Source: CAILDB01 sp049695975 (GTDB lineage: Bacteria; Patescibacteriota; Minisyncoccia; Phycocordibacterales; GWA1-40-21). From it: a stretch of DNA of 15,148 nt. Numbering within the stretch: position 1 is the stretch's first letter; every line of letters begins with the position of its first letter. The stretch lies in assembly GCA_049695975.1 (NCBI GenBank), contig JBAVTE010000025.1, positions 1 through 15,148 of the forward strand. The letters run 5' to 3'. The position numbers were made by a program, and so were the translations under genes. The notes beneath the pieces are model-generated. The model was given only the letters and a program-made list of their open reading frames with translations. It did no database searches and was not told where the DNA came from. Shown in pieces: positions 1 through 8,112 of the stretch.

Positions 1-928
1 GAAGGTCACCAGAAAATACTTTTTTATTTTCAGGTAATTGATTATCAATATTTGTGTAATACCTAATCCAAGGTCTGTCACCTTGAATTTTTGTCACAGA
101 GTCAAGAAATTCTTGTGCAGAATCAAATCGATATACGGCTGTTTTAACCGAAGAAGCGTTGTAAGCTCCTACCCCAAGTAAAATATCCGATCCAGGTTTA
201 AATTCAGCAAACTGACGAGAAAAATATACTGAAGATCGATTCGCCGAATACGACTGGGATGTCTGAAATTGTATTATTTTATCAGCGCTAAAAATATCAT
301 CAGTGTCTTTAGCCTTTAAACCTGCTTTTATTTTAACTGTATAAATAGTTCTTTCAGTCAAAGGACTCGTAGGAATAAAACGAACTCTGTTTAGAGATAC
401 ATCAAACCTGCCCGGCACTGCAGGTGTTATTTCAATAAAATTCTCCGGGGAAATAATGTTATTTCGATTAAAGTAAAGTTCTATTCCTGTATTTACCGGG
501 GCATCAGTGCCCTTATCTCCAGGAATCGAGGAAACTATTTGAAACGGTGCTTTTACTTGATAAGCCCAGCTAAATTCACGATTTGCAAGTGGTCCTTTGT
601 CTACTTGAATAGTATAAACTTTATTTACCTCTAGTTCATTTTTAGGAGTAATTTCAAACGTGTTATCCTCTGCAGACACTTTGGTAATGTTCAACTCAGT
701 TGCGGGAATTACCTTTATATATTTCAGAAGTACCTGAGTACTGAGAGATGCCGTCGTCTTCAAAATAAAATGGCTGGCTGGCGCAACACCTGCAGCATCA
801 GCAATACTAGGAGTAAGACTGAACTCTGAAATTTCAGTTCTATAGACGACTGAATGAAAAGTGAGATAAATACCGATTATTAAAACTAAAGAGACAACTA
901 CTAAAATAAAATTTTTATATCTATTCAT
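1..928 (-). CDS. Large membrane-anchored surface protein with bacterial Ig-like domains (N-terminal part)
   Basis: The reading frame starts at the ATG whose first base is 928 and runs off the left edge, so about 309 codons are visible. Residues 6-25 form one hydrophobic segment after a short basic start (MNRYKN), a signal anchor or uncleaved signal peptide. The rest is beta-rich and polar, with two repeats of the type seen in SbsA/Big_5 Ig-like domains: phrases such as TPKNELEVNKVYTIQV and FIPTSPLTERTIYTVKI, each the end strand of such a domain. The following part (GVGAYNASSVKTAVYRFDSA) resembles the early macroglobulin-like domains of bacterial alpha-2-macroglobulin-type proteins, which can be very long. 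My inference is an extracellular, membrane-tethered protein, perhaps of the alpha-2-macroglobulin class; the thioester region that would prove it lies outside the window. An extended -10 box lies 9 bases before the start and no ribosome binding site is visible. Confidence 0.72.
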   Translation of the reverse strand, partial: MNRYKNFILVVVSLVLIIGIYLTFHSVVYRTEISEFSLTPSIADAAGVAPASHFILKTTASLSTQVLLKYIKVIPATELNITKVSAEDNTFEITPKNELEVNKVYTIQVDKGPLANREFSWAYQVKAPFQIVSSIPGDKGTDAPVNTGIELYFNRNNIISPENFIEITPAVPGRFDVSLNRVRFIPTSPLTERTIYTVKIKAGLKAKDTDDIFSADKIIQFQTSQSYSANRSSVYFSRQFAEFKPGSDILLGVGAYNASSVKTAVYRFDSAQEFLDSVTKIQGDRPWIRYYTNIDNQLPENKKVFSGDL

Positions 929-937
929 AACCAGGTG

Positions 938-946
938 ATTATAACA
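938..946 (-). promoter_or_regulatory. Extended -10 promoter of the surface-protein gene
   Basis: Read on the minus strand, TGT-TATAAT lies at 946-938, a perfect -10 box with the TGn extension. It ends 9 bases before the ATG at 928, so transcription would begin only a few bases before the start codon. No convincing -35 box is present at the normal spacing. Confidence 0.6.
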
Positions 947-1002
947 TAGATATTATTTTTTTAATAGCCAAATACCAAACAATCGCGTTTATGACTTATT
1001 TT

Positions 1003-1486
1003 GTGCGCCGAGTTGGAATCTCTCACAGATATTTTTCTGCTGAAAAATTCTGCCGAGCCCGTCTCGCGTCGTCACGCTCCGACTTTAATTCTTTTTAATT
1101 CAAAGAATTAACCCGCGACTAAAACTTTTTCGTCAAAAAGTTTTGTCCGGGCACCTTCCTTACAGGAACAGTACACCATTCTGGATATTTTATATCATCA
1201 GAATTCATAAAATATCTCAGAAGGTCTTTCGGTTGGGTCCCAACCCAATCCTCAACTCGCGGTCTCGCTTACTAGCTCGACATTGCTCCGCTGTTCGAGT
1301 CCAACACGCAAGCAATTCAAATTGCTTGCTCCAGCGCACTTCTTTTGTGGGTCACAACTTTTGCCTTTCGTGAACTCAAGGCAAAGTCGCCACCCCCGAC
1401 TCCTTCGCTTCGCTCAGTCCGTCTCGCACATTGCAAAAGAAATCATCTTTTAGATAGATGATGATTTCTATATTTGCAATGTGCGG
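1003..1486 (-). repeat. Compound palindrome-rich island, relic copies of the tRNA-3'-end repeat family
   Basis: No protein gene is supported in this 480-base stretch. Read on the minus strand it holds parts of the element seen behind three tRNA genes. From right to left: a 59-base hairpin (1426-1484); a core (1350-1424) with AGACGG, GGAGTCGGGG, GCGAC, a hairpin and AGTTGTGACC; an inverted tRNA-Tyr-like acceptor/T-arm (1294-1339) split by a 10-bp-stem hairpin; a second, weaker core (about 1234-1293); further hairpins at 1184-1216 and about 1112-1153; a third core (about 1030-1084) with AAAGTCGGAGCG, GCGAGACGGG and a hairpin around TTTTCAGCAGAAAA; and finally a direct copy of the tRNA-Tyr 3' end (1003-1018). 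There is no complete tRNA here, so the island is either a transposed copy or the remains of a lost tRNA-Tyr-like locus. Confidence 0.7.
1426..1484. repeat. 59-base near-perfect hairpin
   Basis: The arms begin GCACATTGCAAA and end TTTGCAATGTGC, continue inward with AGAAATCATC and GATGATTTCT, and are interrupted only by a few bases near the middle of one arm. The loop is about 12 bases. It occupies the position of the first hairpin of the tRNA-linked repeat family and may stop transcripts coming from the ATPase operon, although no clean T-tract follows. Confidence 0.7.
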
Positions 1487-1623
1487 AGTACTGGATAATG
1501 TTAGAACTGAGTTAATGAAAAGTAAGGTGATTCCGTATATACCGAATCTCCTCCTGTGGGCACAAAAACAAGGGTTGAATTACCCTACACCCCCAAGCAC
1601 TATATAATCTGATCCAACTGATT

Positions 1624-1713
1624 CTATAAACCAATAATCCCCCTTGCAACCCACCCAACAGCTAATATACCTACTCCATTAGCAATGAATGATATTAATA
1701 AAAACGTTTTTTC
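1624..1713 (-). other. In-frame continuation of the VTT-like gene behind a stop codon
   Basis: Behind the TAA at 1714-1716 the same frame stays open for 29 codons to a TAG at 1624-1626. It reads EKTFLLISFIANG followed by VGILAVGWVARGIIGL, a typical hydrophobic last membrane segment. That makes the TAA look like a nonsense mutation, a read-through stop or a base-call error rather than the natural end. The following gene-free stretch 1487-1623 shows two short, protein-like peptides in shifted frames on the minus strand and a small palindrome around GTATATAC, but nothing that can be called a gene. Confidence 0.45.
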
Positions 1714-2184
1714 TTATATTTTTGATAGACCAAGCATGGTTACACCAAGTTCGTCCGGTAAAGGAGAGGCAATAATTAACCCAGCGATAAGGGGAGTGAA
1801 AAAAATAAAAAGTTTAGTTTTAAAGAATAGAGTTAATTTGTTTCCCTTTTGAAATGAAAGTACATAATTAATATCTTCTGACACTCTATCTTTTATAAAA
1901 CGAAATAATATATAGTCACCAATGGCCGCCCCAATACCACCTAAGACCGCTAATATAATGGGGTGCGTTGTATTTGCCAAAACACCAATTAAGGCAATAG
2001 AAGGCGCCACAGTAAACATAGAGGTAAAAAGTGATCCAGCCAAAATAATCCCTAACCATTTTAAATCTTCAAATAGAAAAACAAATTTAATAATTAGTTC
2101 TGATTTAACGAAGTATATAGCAACAAGAATACTTAGTATTATAATCAATGTGTCTATAAATAATTGTAATTTTTGTTTATTCAT
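1714..2184 (-). CDS. Small polytopic membrane protein, VTT/DedA-like
   Basis: The 156-residue product is very hydrophobic, with membrane segments at about 9-28, 42-70, 74-96 and 124-140. The central part has a small-residue-rich segment followed by GGIGAAIGDYILFRF (82-96), the G..GD...Y pattern of VTT/DedA (SNARE-associated) membrane proteins. Later PLIAGLI and SPLPDELG resemble the conserved proline-containing re-entrant turn of that superfamily. The family includes lipid scramblase-like and transport-related proteins; the substrate here is unknown. The gene starts 4 bases after the ATPase stop, so it is translated from the same transcript, probably by coupling, since no ribosome binding site is visible. 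The frame is closed by TAA at 1714-1716 just before what looks like the last membrane helix, so the protein may be truncated. Family assignment is by motif only. Confidence 0.65.
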   Translation of the reverse strand: MNKQKLQLFIDTLIIILSILVAIYFVKSELIIKFVFLFEDLKWLGIILAGSLFTSMFTVAPSIALIGVLANTTHPIILAVLGGIGAAIGDYILFRFIKDRVSEDINYVLSFQKGNKLTLFFKTKLFIFFTPLIAGLIIASPLPDELGVTMLGLSKI

Positions 2185-2188
2185 TTGT

Positions 2189-4840
2189 TTATTTTATATT
2201 TTGTTTTCTTTTTATAATAATAAATTTTACTGTTTCCATCATAGCAAGACAGACAAAACCAACTAAAATAACAGCTCCTAACCAAATTAAGGAAAGTGAA
2301 ACTGTAGACAGTAGGCTCTGTAACACTGGAATATAGATTGCCATAATCATTAATACTATACCAAGAAAAGAACTAATGTTAGTGAATATATTAGAGAAAG
2401 GATTATATTCCCAAATATTTTTATCCAGGCTTCTGACGGAGAATATAAGCATAAGGGTGTAAAGACCAAAAGTTGCAAAAATAAATGTTCTTAATAAATC
2501 TTCATTTATTCCTAGTTTTAATAAAACATAATATAAAACAAATAAAATAACGCTTGTCATAACTCCAACACCCCAAACTAATAATTTCATACTAGTATCA
2601 AAAATTGAGGCACGGCTAACTTTTCCACGTAATTTTTTTCCATCTTCCTTTTCATCTTCATAGGAAAGAGATATCGCTGGTAAACTGTCTGTAATAAAAT
2701 TTACCCAAAGTATTTGTGCTGCCGTTAGAGGCATAGGTATACCTAATATTATCGCCCCACCAATTAAAAGAACCTCATCAAAGAGATCTAACAAACAGAA
2801 GACCAAAACCTTTTTTATATTTTGAAGGATTTTTCTTCCCTCATCTATAGCCGAAACGATGGTATTAAAACTATCATCTAATAATACTAAATCAGATGAT
2901 TCTCGGGCTACTTCTGACCCAGAACCTATAGCAATACCGACGTCAGCCTGTTTTAATGCAGGAGCATCATTTACCCCATCGCCAGTCATTGCTACTATAT
3001 AGCCAAGATCCTGAAACATTTTAGTGATTCTGACCTTAGACTGTGGATTAATTCTAGAGAATATTTTGATATTACTTAATCTGGATTTTAATTCTTCATC
3101 ATCCAACAAATCTAATTCGTGTTGTTCAAGCACAGAATCATTCTCAATTTTTATGCCCAATTCCTGAGCTACGGATATTGCTGTGCCAGTATGGTCGCCA
3201 GTAATAATCACTGTTTTTATTCCATCATCATCTATTTCTTTGATAACTCCGCCGACGTCCTTTCTAACTGGATCTTTAAGTAGAATATTTCCAAGATATT
3301 CAAGACCTTCTATTGTGTCAGTTTTTCTAAAGTCTATTTTTTTATTGGTGGATGTAACGGCTATTATTCTATAACCAGCGGTGGCATTTTTATGAATATT
3401 CTGTACAATACTTCTTTTCTCATCTTCAGTCATAACTTTTTTACCATTCCAGTAAAAGGAGTTACACATTCCAATAACAATTTCGGGTGCTCCTATTAGT
3501 AATACTCTTTCTTCTCCACCTTCCATAACCCTAACAGCCGAAAATTTATTTTTAGAATTAAATGGTAATTTTTCAACAACTGGTATATTTTTTCTCAGTT
3601 CAAATTCTTTAAGCCCAAAATTTTTAGCGGCCTCTCTTACTAAGGAGGCATCCATTGGCTTTCCTACAATCTTCCAGTCCCTTATTGGGCTGTCAGGATT
3701 TTCTACCAACGCATCAGTACATAATATTGCATACTTTAATATTGTATTTTTATAGTCTTTTTCAAATACAATATTATCTATAAACGGGATATCAATCCCC
3801 ACCAAATTCATCTTGCCTTCAGTTAGAGTACCTGTTTTATCCGTGAGGATTATCGAAGTATCACCTAGTGTTTCAGCAGAAAGTAATTTTCTAACTACTC
3901 CTTTTCTTTTTGCCAACCTTTCCACCCCTACAGCCAAGATAACGGTTATTGCTATAGTTAGACCTTCAGGAATAGCCGCCACTGCTACCGCCACAGACAT
4001 CATAAACATTTCAAAAACTGAGTAATTATAGTATAAACCTAAAATAAAAATTAATATTGAAATAATCAATACTGCCCAGGTTAATTTTTGAGAAAAAGTA
4101 TTAATATTTTTTTGAAGTGGTGTGGCCTCGTCAGTAATGTTTGATAAGAAGGCAGAAATAATACCAAACTCTGTGTTAGTACCAGTTGAAGTAATAATAG
4201 CCGAGCCTAATCCATCAGCAACTAGTGTCCCAGAAAATATCATAGACTTTCTATCACCCAACGAAGACTTCAATTTTGTTTCTCTGGTATTTTTTTCCGC
4301 TGGTAAAGATTCCCCGGTTAAAACCGATTCATCAATAATAAGATTATTGGAATGAATTATCCTTCCATCAGCCGGAATTTTGTCACCGCTAGAAAAATTA
4401 ATAATATCTCCAGGTACCAACTCCTCTATAAGAATTTCTTTTATATGACCATTTCGTAAAACTCTAGTTTTCTTTTGTAAGTAATTACTTAAACCGCTCA
4501 GTGCATTCTCGGCTTTATTTTCTTGATAAAAACCAAGCAAAGTATTAATCACCACTGCTATAAATATAAAAATAGCATCATTATAATCTTTTAATAATAT
4601 AGTTATTACTCCGGCAATAGTTAGGATATAAATTAGAGGGCTTTTGAATTGCCTCAGAAAAATTTTTAATTTAACAAAGCGTTTCTCTGAAATAATTTTA
4701 TTTTCACCAAAAATATTTCTTCTTTCTAAAACATCAGCAACAGACAGGCCAGAAGTGGAGGATTTAAGAATCGCAATAGAATCCTCAACTGATATTGTCC
4801 AGAATGGTTCTTTTATAGTATTTTTATTTATTTGTGACAT
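2189..4840 (-). CDS. P2-type cation-transporting ATPase (Ca2+-ATPase-like)
   Basis: The 883-residue protein has the full order of a P-type ATPase: an N-terminal cation ATPase domain (about 10-75); actuator domain with TGES at 175-178; membrane segment 4 with AAIPEGL (PEGL 291-294); phosphorylation motif DKTGTLTEGK with Asp334; hinge TGDGVNDAPALKQADVG (GDGVND 620-625); and C-terminal segments with WVNFITDSLPA. Glu292, Asn714 and Asp718 correspond to site II ligands of SERCA-type pumps, so Ca2+ (or Mn2+) export is the best guess; segment 5 carries DLFDEV where SERCA has SNVGEV, so ion specificity is uncertain. I choose the start at 4840 (MSQINKN) because an extended -10 box lies 8 bases upstream; the open frame reaching to 5008 runs through a terminator and a tRNA-derived repeat. 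It forms an operon with the membrane protein behind it. Confidence 0.9.
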   Translation of the reverse strand: MSQINKNTIKEPFWTISVEDSIAILKSSTSGLSVADVLERRNIFGENKIISEKRFVKLKIFLRQFKSPLIYILTIAGVITILLKDYNDAIFIFIAVVINTLLGFYQENKAENALSGLSNYLQKKTRVLRNGHIKEILIEELVPGDIINFSSGDKIPADGRIIHSNNLIIDESVLTGESLPAEKNTRETKLKSSLGDRKSMIFSGTLVADGLGSAIITSTGTNTEFGIISAFLSNITDEATPLQKNINTFSQKLTWAVLIISILIFILGLYYNYSVFEMFMMSVAVAVAAIPEGLTIAITVILAVGVERLAKRKGVVRKLLSAETLGDTSIILTDKTGTLTEGKMNLVGIDIPFIDNIVFEKDYKNTILKYAILCTDALVENPDSPIRDWKIVGKPMDASLVREAAKNFGLKEFELRKNIPVVEKLPFNSKNKFSAVRVMEGGEERVLLIGAPEIVIGMCNSFYWNGKKVMTEDEKRSIVQNIHKNATAGYRIIAVTSTNKKIDFRKTDTIEGLEYLGNILLKDPVRKDVGGVIKEIDDDGIKTVIITGDHTGTAISVAQELGIKIENDSVLEQHELDLLDDEELKSRLSNIKIFSRINPQSKVRITKMFQDLGYIVAMTGDGVNDAPALKQADVGIAIGSGSEVARESSDLVLLDDSFNTIVSAIDEGRKILQNIKKVLVFCLLDLFDEVLLIGGAIILGIPMPLTAAQILWVNFITDSLPAISLSYEDEKEDGKKLRGKVSRASIFDTSMKLLVWGVGVMTSVILFVLYYVLLKLGINEDLLRTFIFATFGLYTLMLIFSVRSLDKNIWEYNPFSNIFTNISSFLGIVLMIMAIYIPVLQSLLSTVSLSLIWLGAVILVGFVCLAMMETVKFIIIKRKQNIK

Positions 4841-4848
4841 ATAAAATA

Positions 4849-4857
4849 AGTATACCA
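4849..4857 (-). promoter_or_regulatory. Extended -10 promoter of the ATPase operon
   Basis: On the minus strand TGG-TATACT lies at 4857-4849, ending 8 bases before the chosen ATG at 4840. It predicts a transcript starting at or next to the start codon. A clear -35 box is absent, as is usual for extended -10 promoters. Confidence 0.55.
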
Positions 4858-4901
4858 CTATTTTTCTAAAAATATTAGATTCTAATGTCCAACCCTCTAG
4901 C

Positions 4902-4933
4902 AAAAAACAGCCCATATTTAGAGCTGTTTTTTT
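4902..4933. terminator. Bidirectional rho-independent terminator
   Basis: AAAAACAGC and GCTGTTTTTTT face each other around a loop of about 12 bases. Read on the minus strand, it ends the tRNA-Tyr transcription unit just beyond its repeat element; the A-tract on the other side would also let it work on plus-strand transcripts. It sits between that unit and the ATPase promoter. Confidence 0.75.
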
Positions 4934-4937
4934 GACC

Positions 4938-5125
4938 GTGCGCCGAGTTGGAACATGAGTACATTTCTCGAAGCCTACTGCTTCAGTACAGGTTTCCCAT
5001 TTTTTCACTTTAGTAAAAGTTCAAAAATAAGGGAGAACCTTTTCGAGTCCAACACGTAACTGCTTCAAATCAGTTACTTCGGCGCACATTAAAAAAGACG
5101 GCTTTGAGCCGTTTCTTTTTTAATG
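4938..5125 (-). repeat. tRNA-3'-end palindromic element behind tRNA-Tyr
   Basis: Read in tRNA direction it contains, in order: a terminator hairpin (5124-5088); an inverted copy of the tRNA-Tyr acceptor (5087-5080); a 22-base hairpin with 7-bp stem (5077-5056); the inverted T-arm (5053-5042); a long imperfect hairpin opening with GGTTCTCCC and closing with GGGAAACC; a second hairpin with GAAGC/GCTTC; and a direct copy of the tRNA 3' end (4953-4938). The direct copies share 15 identical bases and lie 187 bases apart. The internal hairpins occupy the same places as in the Leu and Lys elements but have unrelated sequence, and the core words AGwCGG and TTGTGACC are not recognisable here. Confidence 0.75.
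5088..5124 (-). terminator. Terminator hairpin of tRNA-Tyr
   Basis: In tRNA direction ACGGCT-CAA-AGCCGT is followed by CTTTTTT, and both sides are extended by A-rich and T-rich arms. The tRNA acceptor just before it and the inverted acceptor just after it extend the stem, so the precursor could pair its own acceptor strand with the downstream copy. Confidence 0.75.
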
Positions 5126-5209
5126 TGCGCCGAGTTGGACTCGAACCAACGATGCCCATTGGGCCGCAGATTTACAGTCTGCTGGAATAGCCGCTATCCG
5201 ATCGGCGCA
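5126..5209 (-). tRNA. tRNA-Tyr (GUA)
   Basis: The 84-base gene folds as a type II tRNA. The acceptor strands are TGCGCCG and CGGCGCA, closing the full length, and the anticodon stem is GCAGA/TCTGC with loop CTGTAAA, giving anticodon GTA. A long variable arm (GGCCCAATGGGC), as expected for bacterial tRNA-Tyr, comes before the T arm GTTGG-TTCGAGT-CCAAC. CCA is not encoded. The gene stands alone, with its own promoter. Confidence 0.95.
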
Positions 5210-5227
5210 TATTTACTAACGAAAACT

Positions 5228-5256
5228 ATTCTAGCGAATTTTAAACAAAAAGTCCA
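5228..5256 (-). promoter_or_regulatory. Promoter of tRNA-Tyr
   Basis: On the minus strand TGGACT (5256-5251) and TAGAAT (5233-5228) are separated by 17 bases. Transcription would start about 10-12 bases before the tRNA 5' end at 5209. Confidence 0.5.
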
Positions 5257-5290
5257 CACAAACAAAATAGCATCAGAATATTCTTTTTCT

Positions 5291-5365
5291 GAACACGCAT
5301 AATTTTCTGCTGAAAATTTGCTATGCTCAGACCGTCGTCCTGTGCAATGTTCATTAAAAGAACAT
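5291..5365. repeat. Degenerate fragment of the palindromic repeat family behind clpB
   Basis: Two hairpins lie just after the clpB stop: GCATA...TATGC around TTTTCTGCTGAAAA (5297-5326), and ATGTTC...GAACAT (5347-5365). The 14 bases TTTTCTGCTGAAAA are identical to the last hairpin of the island near 1040, and a CCGTC word follows at similar distance in both. It may also serve as the clpB transcription end, since no other terminator is visible. Confidence 0.45.
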
Positions 5366-5379
5366 CCTGCTCCTATTTT

Positions 5380-8058
5380 TTAAGAGACCACTATTTCCCT
5401 CTCCACCAAAAACCCTTTTTTCCCCTTCTTCACGTCAAAAGATAATTCCTTTCCTTTCATCCCAACCATGACAGAACCACCCTTTATTATTTCTTTTGAA
5501 ATAATGAGCGAGGCAATGGGATTCAAAATTTTATTTTGTATCAATCGCTTCAAAGGTCTCGCACCATACTGTGGATTGTAACCTTCTTTTCCGAGGTATG
5601 ACAAAGCCTCTTCAGAAATTTCAAGTTTTATTTCTTTAACGCTCAATCTTTCACTGACAATCCCTATCTGAATATCCACAATTTTTCGAATTGCTTCTGC
5701 GTTCAAAATATCAAAGACGATTATATCATCCACTCTGTTTATAAATTCTGGCCTGAAATGATCTTTTAAACTTTCCAAAACTTTTTCTTTCACCTGCACA
5801 TACTCGGCTTTACCATCACGGGAACTTGCAAAACCAAGTTGCTCCATTTTATCTATGTACTGAGAGCCGATGTTTGATGTCATTATGATCACAGAATTTT
5901 TAAAATTTACCATTCTGCCTTTTGAATCAGTGAGATGTCCGCTATCTAAAACCTGCAAAAGCAAATTGAAAACTTCTGGATGAGCTTTCTCAATTTCATC
6001 AAAAAGAATCACCGAGTATGGCCTATGACGCACCATTTCTGTAAGATTTCCACCTTCTTCATATCCCACATATCCCGGAGGCGAACCGATAAGTTTAGAA
6101 ATAGAATGTCTCTCCATCATTTCAGACATATCTACTCTTATAAGTGCCTTCTCGTCATCAAAAAGAAAACCTGTGAGCGCCTTTGTCAACTCCGTCTTTC
6201 CCACACCAGTCGGACCAAGAAAAATAAATGAACCGATAGGTCTATTTGGGTCTGCAATACCTGCACGAGATCTTTTAACAGTTTCAGAAATTTTCTTCAC
6301 CGCTTCATTTTGACCAATAATTCTTTTTTCAAGTTCATCCTCCATTCTACTCAGTTTATTTGCCTCACTTTCAAGCATTCTGGCAACCGGTATTCCAGTC
6401 CACCTTGAAACAACCTCGGCAATATCTTCTTCTGTAATTTCTTCTTTCAAAATTCTTCTTGAACTTTGTAATTTTTTAATTTTTTTGGTTTTTAATTCAA
6501 GGTCTTTTTCCAGTTGTGGAATTTTACCATAGCGAATCTCTGCAACGCCTGAAAGATCGGCTTGCATTTCGGCATTGTCAGCTTCTATTCTCAAAGTTTC
6601 AAGCTGTTTTTTTATTTCTTTTATTCCAGTGATAGTCTCCTTTTCGGTCTTCCAACGAATTTCGACGTCAGAAGTTTTTTCTTTCAAATCAGCAATTTCT
6701 TTTTCTATATTTTTTACTCTTGTTTCTGTTTCTTTCTTTTTTCCGCCGCCTACTTCTTTTTTCAATGCTTCTTTTTCTATTTCAAGACGCATCACTTTTC
6801 TCCTTGTTTCTTCCAAGATCGGTGGCATATTTTCAAGAGAAATTTTGAGAGAAGAAGAAGCTTCGTCTATAAGGTCCACTGCTTTATCTGGTAAAAATCT
6901 GTCAGTAATATATCTTGCACTTAAATTGACCGCAGAAACAATAGAGTCATCAGTAATTCTCACCCCATGATATAGCTCATATTTTTCTTTCAATCCTCGC
7001 ATAATTGTAATTGCATCTTCGATCGATGGTTCATTTACGATGACTGGCTGGAATCTTCTCGTGAGAGCCGGGTCCTTTTCTATTTTTTGATATTCCTTCA
7101 ATGTAGTCGCACCAATAGTTCTGAGATCACCTTTTGAAAGAGCTGGTTTAAGCATATTGGAAGCGTCGAGTGAACCCTCGGCAGAGCCGGCTCCAACGAT
7201 AGTATGAATTTCGTCTATAAAAAGAATGATTTTCCCTTCTGACTTTTCTATTTCTTTTATTATTCCTTTCAATCGTTCCTCAAACTCTCCACGATATTTT
7301 GTACCAGCAATAAGAAGTCCCATATCAAGAGATACGAGTTCTTTGTCCTTGAGTGACTCTGGAACATCTCCTACAGCCATGCGTATAGCAAGTCCTTCTA
7401 CTATCGCAGTCTTACCCACACCCGCTTCTCCGATTAAAATTGGATTGTTTTTTCTTCTTCTAGACAATATTTGAATTATTCTGGAAATCTCATTGTCTCT
7501 TCCAATGACAGGATCAAGCTTATTGTCTCTCGCAAGCTTTGTGAGATTTCTTGTATATTTTGAAATTGATCTATATTTTTTTTGTGAATTATCTGTCTGC
7601 CAACTTTTATTTGTTTTAAATTCGTTTGCAAGTTTTATGACATCACCTTTTTCTATTTTAAATTTTGAAAGCATATCACTCGCACTACATGGCACATTAA
7701 AAATAGCAATAAAAAGATGCTCTGTGGAAATAAAGTTATCTTTGAGTTCGATAGAAACTTTCCCAGAATTGTCTATAATCTGTGCAAGATCTGGCGTAAG
7801 AAAAAGCTGATATGAAGGAGGTATAGTAGCAGAATTGCCTCCTACAACTTCAAGAGCTTCCAAGGCAGAATCAGTAAGCAACATAATATCCACTTCGAGT
7901 CGTTCAAGTATGGAAGCAACAGGACTATCTTCTTGCATAATCAAAGAAAGAAGCAAGTGCATAGGGCTAACATGGCTTTGACCTCGCTCCACGGCAAATT
8001 CGTGAGCTCTTCTAATGGCTTCTTTGGCTTTTGTTGTGAAATTATTGATTGGTGGCAT
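5380..8058 (-). CDS. clpB: ClpB/ClpC-type AAA+ disaggregase
   Basis: The 892-residue protein is a two-ring Hsp100 ATPase, in family knowledge a disaggregase that threads proteins through its pore with DnaK. Visible parts: N-domain (about 5-145); first AAA+ with Walker A GEAGVGKTA (210-218), Walker B ILFIDE and arginine finger LTRRF (332-336); a long coiled-coil middle domain (about 411-538) as in ClpB; second AAA+ with Walker A GPTGVGKTE (615-623), Walker B VILFDEIE (683-690) and sensor 2 GARPLKR. Oddly, the second ring carries KMEQLGFASS (LGF 741-743) in a loop after MTSNIGS, where ClpC and ClpA hold their ClpP-docking tripeptide; most ClpB proteins lack this loop. The start at 8058 (MPPINNFTTKAKEA) is preferred over 8079 because the promoter -10 box lies between them. 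It is the only chaperone gene in the window. Confidence 0.9.
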   Translation of the reverse strand: MPPINNFTTKAKEAIRRAHEFAVERGQSHVSPMHLLLSLIMQEDSPVASILERLEVDIMLLTDSALEALEVVGGNSATIPPSYQLFLTPDLAQIIDNSGKVSIELKDNFISTEHLFIAIFNVPCSASDMLSKFKIEKGDVIKLANEFKTNKSWQTDNSQKKYRSISKYTRNLTKLARDNKLDPVIGRDNEISRIIQILSRRRKNNPILIGEAGVGKTAIVEGLAIRMAVGDVPESLKDKELVSLDMGLLIAGTKYRGEFEERLKGIIKEIEKSEGKIILFIDEIHTIVGAGSAEGSLDASNMLKPALSKGDLRTIGATTLKEYQKIEKDPALTRRFQPVIVNEPSIEDAITIMRGLKEKYELYHGVRITDDSIVSAVNLSARYITDRFLPDKAVDLIDEASSSLKISLENMPPILEETRRKVMRLEIEKEALKKEVGGGKKKETETRVKNIEKEIADLKEKTSDVEIRWKTEKETITGIKEIKKQLETLRIEADNAEMQADLSGVAEIRYGKIPQLEKDLELKTKKIKKLQSSRRILKEEITEEDIAEVVSRWTGIPVARMLESEANKLSRMEDELEKRIIGQNEAVKKISETVKRSRAGIADPNRPIGSFIFLGPTGVGKTELTKALTGFLFDDEKALIRVDMSEMMERHSISKLIGSPPGYVGYEEGGNLTEMVRHRPYSVILFDEIEKAHPEVFNLLLQVLDSGHLTDSKGRMVNFKNSVIIMTSNIGSQYIDKMEQLGFASSRDGKAEYVQVKEKVLESLKDHFRPEFINRVDDIIVFDILNAEAIRKIVDIQIGIVSERLSVKEIKLEISEEALSYLGKEGYNPQYGARPLKRLIQNKILNPIASLIISKEIIKGGSVMVGMKGKELSFDVKKGKKGFLVEREIVVS

Positions 8059-8067
8059 ATTATTATG

Positions 8068-8095
8068 ATTATAAATCATTACGCCAAAAAATCAA
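8068..8095 (-). promoter_or_regulatory. Promoter of clpB
   Basis: On the minus strand TTGATT (8095-8090) and TATAAT (8073-8068) are 16 bases apart, and the -10 box ends 9 bases before the ATG at 8058. The mRNA would have almost no leader. I see no CIRCE or other heat-shock operator. Confidence 0.6.
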
Positions 8096-8112
8096 ATTAC
8101 AAGAAAAGGATT

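Noticed and set aside
1143..1373. Plus-strand frame of 76 codons in the palindromic island
   Set aside because: Its sequence is made of repeat-family hairpins and tRNA-end copies; composition is not protein-like.
1487..1623. Minus-strand peptides such as STLVFVPTGGDSVYTESPYF and ESVGSDYIVLGGVG
   Set aside because: They look protein-like but are short, in shifted frames and without start codons; at most remnants of a decayed gene.
4841..5008. Upstream extension of the ATPase frame by 56 codons
   Set aside because: It crosses the promoter, a terminator and the tRNA-Tyr repeat element, and its residues do not look like a P-type ATPase N-terminus.
8059..8079. Upstream start for clpB (7 extra residues)
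   Set aside because: The -10 box lies inside this stretch; a transcript from it cannot include the earlier ATG.
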